Assembly (NCBI GenBank): GCA_017408535.1
Contig: JAFQUL010000129.1
Location: 1 to 8,071 of the forward strand
Length of the DNA stretch: 8,071 bases
Reading direction: 5' to 3'
DNA from: Clostridia bacterium
Lineage (GTDB): Bacteria; Bacillota; Clostridia; Oscillospirales; CAG-272
Position 1 is the first letter of the stretch. The number at the start of each line of letters is the position of its first letter. The notes beneath the pieces are model-generated. The model ran no database searches, had not been told where the DNA came from, and was given only the letters and a program-made list of their open reading frames with translations. Positions 5,770 to 8,071 of the stretch are shown here, one piece after another. Both the position numbers and the translations under genes were made by a program.

Positions 5770-8070
5770 ATGGATTACAATCTTAAAGAAGTCGCAGGCA
5801 GAATCAAGGACCTGCGAGAGGCAAAAGGTTATTCACAGGAGGAGCTTGCAAAGCTCACCGGTGTTTCGCTTGAGGACTATATTGTTCTTGAGTCGGGAGA
5901 GGCAGATTTCAGCTTTACTTTTATTTATAAGTGTGCCAAAGCCTGCGGAGTTGAAGTAGTTGATATACTTGAAGGTACAAGTACCACCCTTACCTCTTTC
6001 GCTATCACCAGAAAGGGCGAGGGTCTTAAAATAATCAAGAAAAAGGGTGTCGTATATAACAACCTTGCGCCCAAGTTCAAGGACAAGTTGGCTGAGCCCT
6101 TCCTCGTTAAATTCCCCTTCCTTGCTGAGGAACAGAACGCCCCCATCAAGCTTAACTCCCACAATGGTCAGGAGTTTGACGTTATCGTCAAGGGGTCTCT
6201 GAAGGTCCAGGTAGGTAATCACGTTGACGTGTTAAACGAGGGCGACTCCATCTTCTATAACAGCCTTATCCCTCACGGTATGATCGCTGTAAGCGAGGGC
6301 GGATGTGAGTTCCACGCAGTAGTTCTTAATCCTCATGACGGTCAGGTCAGCGAGGAATATCCCGAGGCACCCTTTATTGCCGCAAAGTCCGCGGCTGTTG
6401 ACAGTAAGCCGAAGAGTGTTGCAGACAAGTTCGTAGTATCCACCTATGACGAACAGGGTGTATTTAACGGCATCTCTTTTAAGAATGACGATAAATTCAA
6501 TTTCGCCTTTGACTGTGTAGACGCTATCGCGGAGGCAAATCCCGATAAGCTTGCTATGCTCTGGGTAAGCAACGATAAAGAAGAACGCAGATTCACCTTC
6601 CGTGATATGAAGAGATATTCTGCAAAGACCGCAAACTACTTTGAGTCTCTTGGTATCAAGAAGGGCGATACTGTAATGCTTGTGCTCAAGCGCCACTACC
6701 AGTTCTGGTTCTGTATGCTTGCACTTCACAAGATCGGTGCTATCGCAATCCCCGCTACCAATCAGCTGGTTGAGCACGATTTTACCTACAGATACAAGGC
6801 AGCCCACGTGAAGGCTATTGTCTGTACCGCTGACGGCGAGGTATCCACCGAGGCAGAAAAGGCGGCAGCGGAATTCCCCGAGATGCGTAAGATCCTGGTT
6901 GGCGGCTCGAAACCCGGCTGGAATGACTTCAACGTTGAAATGGAGCGCTTCAGCACTCACTTTGAGCGCACCGAGTCCTCTCCCTGCGGCAACGACCCCA
7001 TGCTTATGCTTTTCACCTCCGGTACTACCGGTTACCCCAGAATCGCAACTCACTCCTACAAGTATGCTCTCGGCCACTATCCCACCGCAAGACACTGGCA
7101 CAACGTCAATCCCGACGGTCTTCACTTCACCATCTCCGATACCGGTTGGGGTAAGGCACTGTGGGGCAAGCTGTACGGTCAGTGGCTGTGTGAGGCGGCT
7201 ACATTCACCTATGACTTTGACCGCTTCCGTTCCGAGGACATCCTTCCCCTCTTCAAAAAGTACAATATCACGACCTTCTGTGCTCCTCCCACCATGTACA
7301 GATTCTTTATCAAGGAAGATCTTTCAAAATACGATCTTTCCTCTATCGAATACGCGACCACAGCAGGCGAGGCACTTAACCCCGAGGTGTTCAACCAGTT
7401 TAAGAAGGCTACCGGCCTGACTATCATGGAGGGCTTCGGCCAGACCGAGACCACTCTTTCTATCGCAAACTTTGTTGGCTCTACCCCCAAGATCGGCTCT
7501 ATGGGTAAGCCCAGTCCCCTTTACGATGTTGTTATCCTTGATCCCGACGGAAATGAGTGTAACACCGGTGATACCGGAGAGATCTGCATCAGAACCAAGG
7601 ACGGTGTTCCCTGCGGTCTGTTTATCGGTTACTACCTTGATGATGAGAAGACCAAGGACGTATGGCATGACGGCTTCTATCACACCGGTGACCAGGCGAC
7701 AATGGACGAGGACGGTTACCTTTGGTACGTTGGCCGTATCGATGACGTTATCAAGTCATCCGGCTACCGCATCGGTCCCTTCGAGATCGAAAGCGTTATC
7801 ATGGAGCTTCCTTACGTGCTTGAGTGTGCTATCACTCCCGTACCCGACGAGGTACGCGGTCAGATAGTCAAGGCCACCATCGTTCTCACCAAGGGAACTG
7901 AAGGCACAGATGCCCTCAAGAAGGAGATCCAGGAATACGTTAAGACTCACACCGCTCCTTACAAGTATCCCAGAATAGTCGAGTTCGTTGACGAGCTTCC
8001 CAAGACTATCAGCGGTAAAGTAAGACGTGTTGAGATCCGTAAGAAGGATCTTGAAAAGGCAAACGGCTAA
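5770..8070 (+). CDS. XRE-HTH / cupin / AMP-forming acyl-CoA synthetase fusion protein (766 aa)
   Basis: Three domains lie in one intact frame. Residues about 7-68 are an XRE-type helix-turn-helix (RIKDLREAKGYSQEELAKLTG). Residues about 110-187 are a small cupin, with H131, E135 and H169 at the places expected for metal or ligand binding (EFDVIVKGSLKV; GDSIFYNSLIPHG). Residues about 240-766 are a full-length acyl-adenylate-forming ligase: FTSGTTGYPRI (415-425), YATTAGEALNP (528-538), GFGQTETT (555-562), YHTGD (637-641), GRIDDVIKSSGYRIGPFEIE (655-674) and the C-terminal catalytic Lys in KTISGKVRR (K750). The HSYKYALGH and SDTGWGKALWGKLYG segments match the ACSM (short/medium-chain acyl-CoA synthetase) branch. 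The reaction would be acid + ATP + CoA to acyl-CoA + AMP + PPi in the cytoplasm. The ATG has AAAGGAG (5757-5763) 6 nt upstream. The gene sits under a T-box, pointing to a role in amino acid synthesis from a carboxylic acid. One oddity is Arg (R424) where the adenylation P-loop usually has Lys. Aromatic acids such as phenylacetate are alternative substrates. Confidence 0.92.
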   Translation: MDYNLKEVAGRIKDLREAKGYSQEELAKLTGVSLEDYIVLESGEADFSFTFIYKCAKACGVEVVDILEGTSTTLTSFAITRKGEGLKIIKKKGVVYNNLAPKFKDKLAEPFLVKFPFLAEEQNAPIKLNSHNGQEFDVIVKGSLKVQVGNHVDVLNEGDSIFYNSLIPHGMIAVSEGGCEFHAVVLNPHDGQVSEEYPEAPFIAAKSAAVDSKPKSVADKFVVSTYDEQGVFNGISFKNDDKFNFAFDCVDAIAEANPDKLAMLWVSNDKEERRFTFRDMKRYSAKTANYFESLGIKKGDTVMLVLKRHYQFWFCMLALHKIGAIAIPATNQLVEHDFTYRYKAAHVKAIVCTADGEVSTEAEKAAAEFPEMRKILVGGSKPGWNDFNVEMERFSTHFERTESSPCGNDPMLMLFTSGTTGYPRIATHSYKYALGHYPTARHWHNVNPDGLHFTISDTGWGKALWGKLYGQWLCEAATFTYDFDRFRSEDILPLFKKYNITTFCAPPTMYRFFIKEDLSKYDLSSIEYATTAGEALNPEVFNQFKKATGLTIMEGFGQTETTLSIANFVGSTPKIGSMGKPSPLYDVVILDPDGNECNTGDTGEICIRTKDGVPCGLFIGYYLDDEKTKDVWHDGFYHTGDQATMDEDGYLWYVGRIDDVIKSSGYRIGPFEIESVIMELPYVLECAITPVPDEVRGQIVKATIVLTKGTEGTDALKKEIQEYVKTHTAPYKYPRIVEFVDELPKTISGKVRRVEIRKKDLEKANG

Positions 8071-8071
8071 A

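Noticed and set aside
5738..5959. A 73-codon plus-strand open frame starting just before the synthetase gene, possibly a leader peptide
   Set aside because: There is no good ribosome binding site before its ATG and most of it overlaps the helix-turn-helix coding sequence in another frame; the strong AAAGGAG belongs to the ATG at 5770.
6232..7125. A 297-codon open frame on the minus strand, inside the synthetase gene
   Set aside because: It lies opposite a clearly recognisable ligase domain. The codon bias of the sense gene leaves few stops on the other strand, and its translation shows no recognisable motif.

Overview
The window looks like chromosomal DNA from a Gram-positive, Clostridia-type bacterium, probably a ruminal or gut Ruminococcaceae/Oscillospiraceae-like anaerobe. 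The reasons are a T-box riboswitch, strong purine-rich ribosome binding sites (AGGAG type), near-consensus sigma-A promoters with exact 17-nt spacers, and the protein families present. The organism call is an inference; no single marker gene proves it.

Layout from left to right. (1) Positions 1-279 hold the 3' end of a lipoate-protein ligase A-like gene. It ends at a strong terminator hairpin (281-326) that also serves the convergent metallo-beta-lactamase-fold hydrolase gene (330-1094, minus). (2) A compact divergent promoter region (about 1095-1296) has two back-to-back promoters. One drives the MBL-fold gene leftward. The other drives a tight three-gene plus-strand operon: a DUF5058-like integral membrane protein (1297-2034), a second integral membrane protein (2040-2711), and a membrane-anchored M20 metallopeptidase resembling carboxypeptidase S/PM20D1 (2713-4149). 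The operon ends at a hairpin terminator (4153-4185). (3) A short remnant on the minus strand (4187-4454), apparently frameshifted, lies just downstream of an alpha/beta hydrolase gene (4467-5210, minus), which has its own promoter at 5284-5312. (4) A plus-strand consensus promoter (5393-5421) drives a long leader containing a T-box riboswitch (about 5450-5708) with its own terminator. It is followed by a complete 766-residue protein (5770-8070) made of an XRE-type helix-turn-helix, a cupin domain and a full acyl-CoA synthetase (AMP-forming).

The most interesting part is the right-hand unit. T-boxes normally sense uncharged tRNA and control aminoacyl-tRNA synthetases or amino acid biosynthesis and transport genes. 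Here one controls an acyl-CoA ligase that also carries a DNA-binding and a ligand-binding domain. My reading of the specifier is AUC (isoleucine), and the T-box UGGU bulge fits a tRNA with discriminator A. The simplest model is amino acid synthesis by reductive carboxylation. A scavenged short-chain acid (for Ile, 2-methylbutyrate) is activated to its CoA ester by this enzyme. A ferredoxin-dependent 2-oxoacid oxidoreductase, probably encoded just beyond the window, then carboxylates it to the 2-oxoacid for transamination. The XRE and cupin domains could add a second, ligand-dependent layer of control. The left-hand three-gene operon looks like a two-subunit membrane transporter of unknown substrate coupled to an amide or peptide hydrolase.
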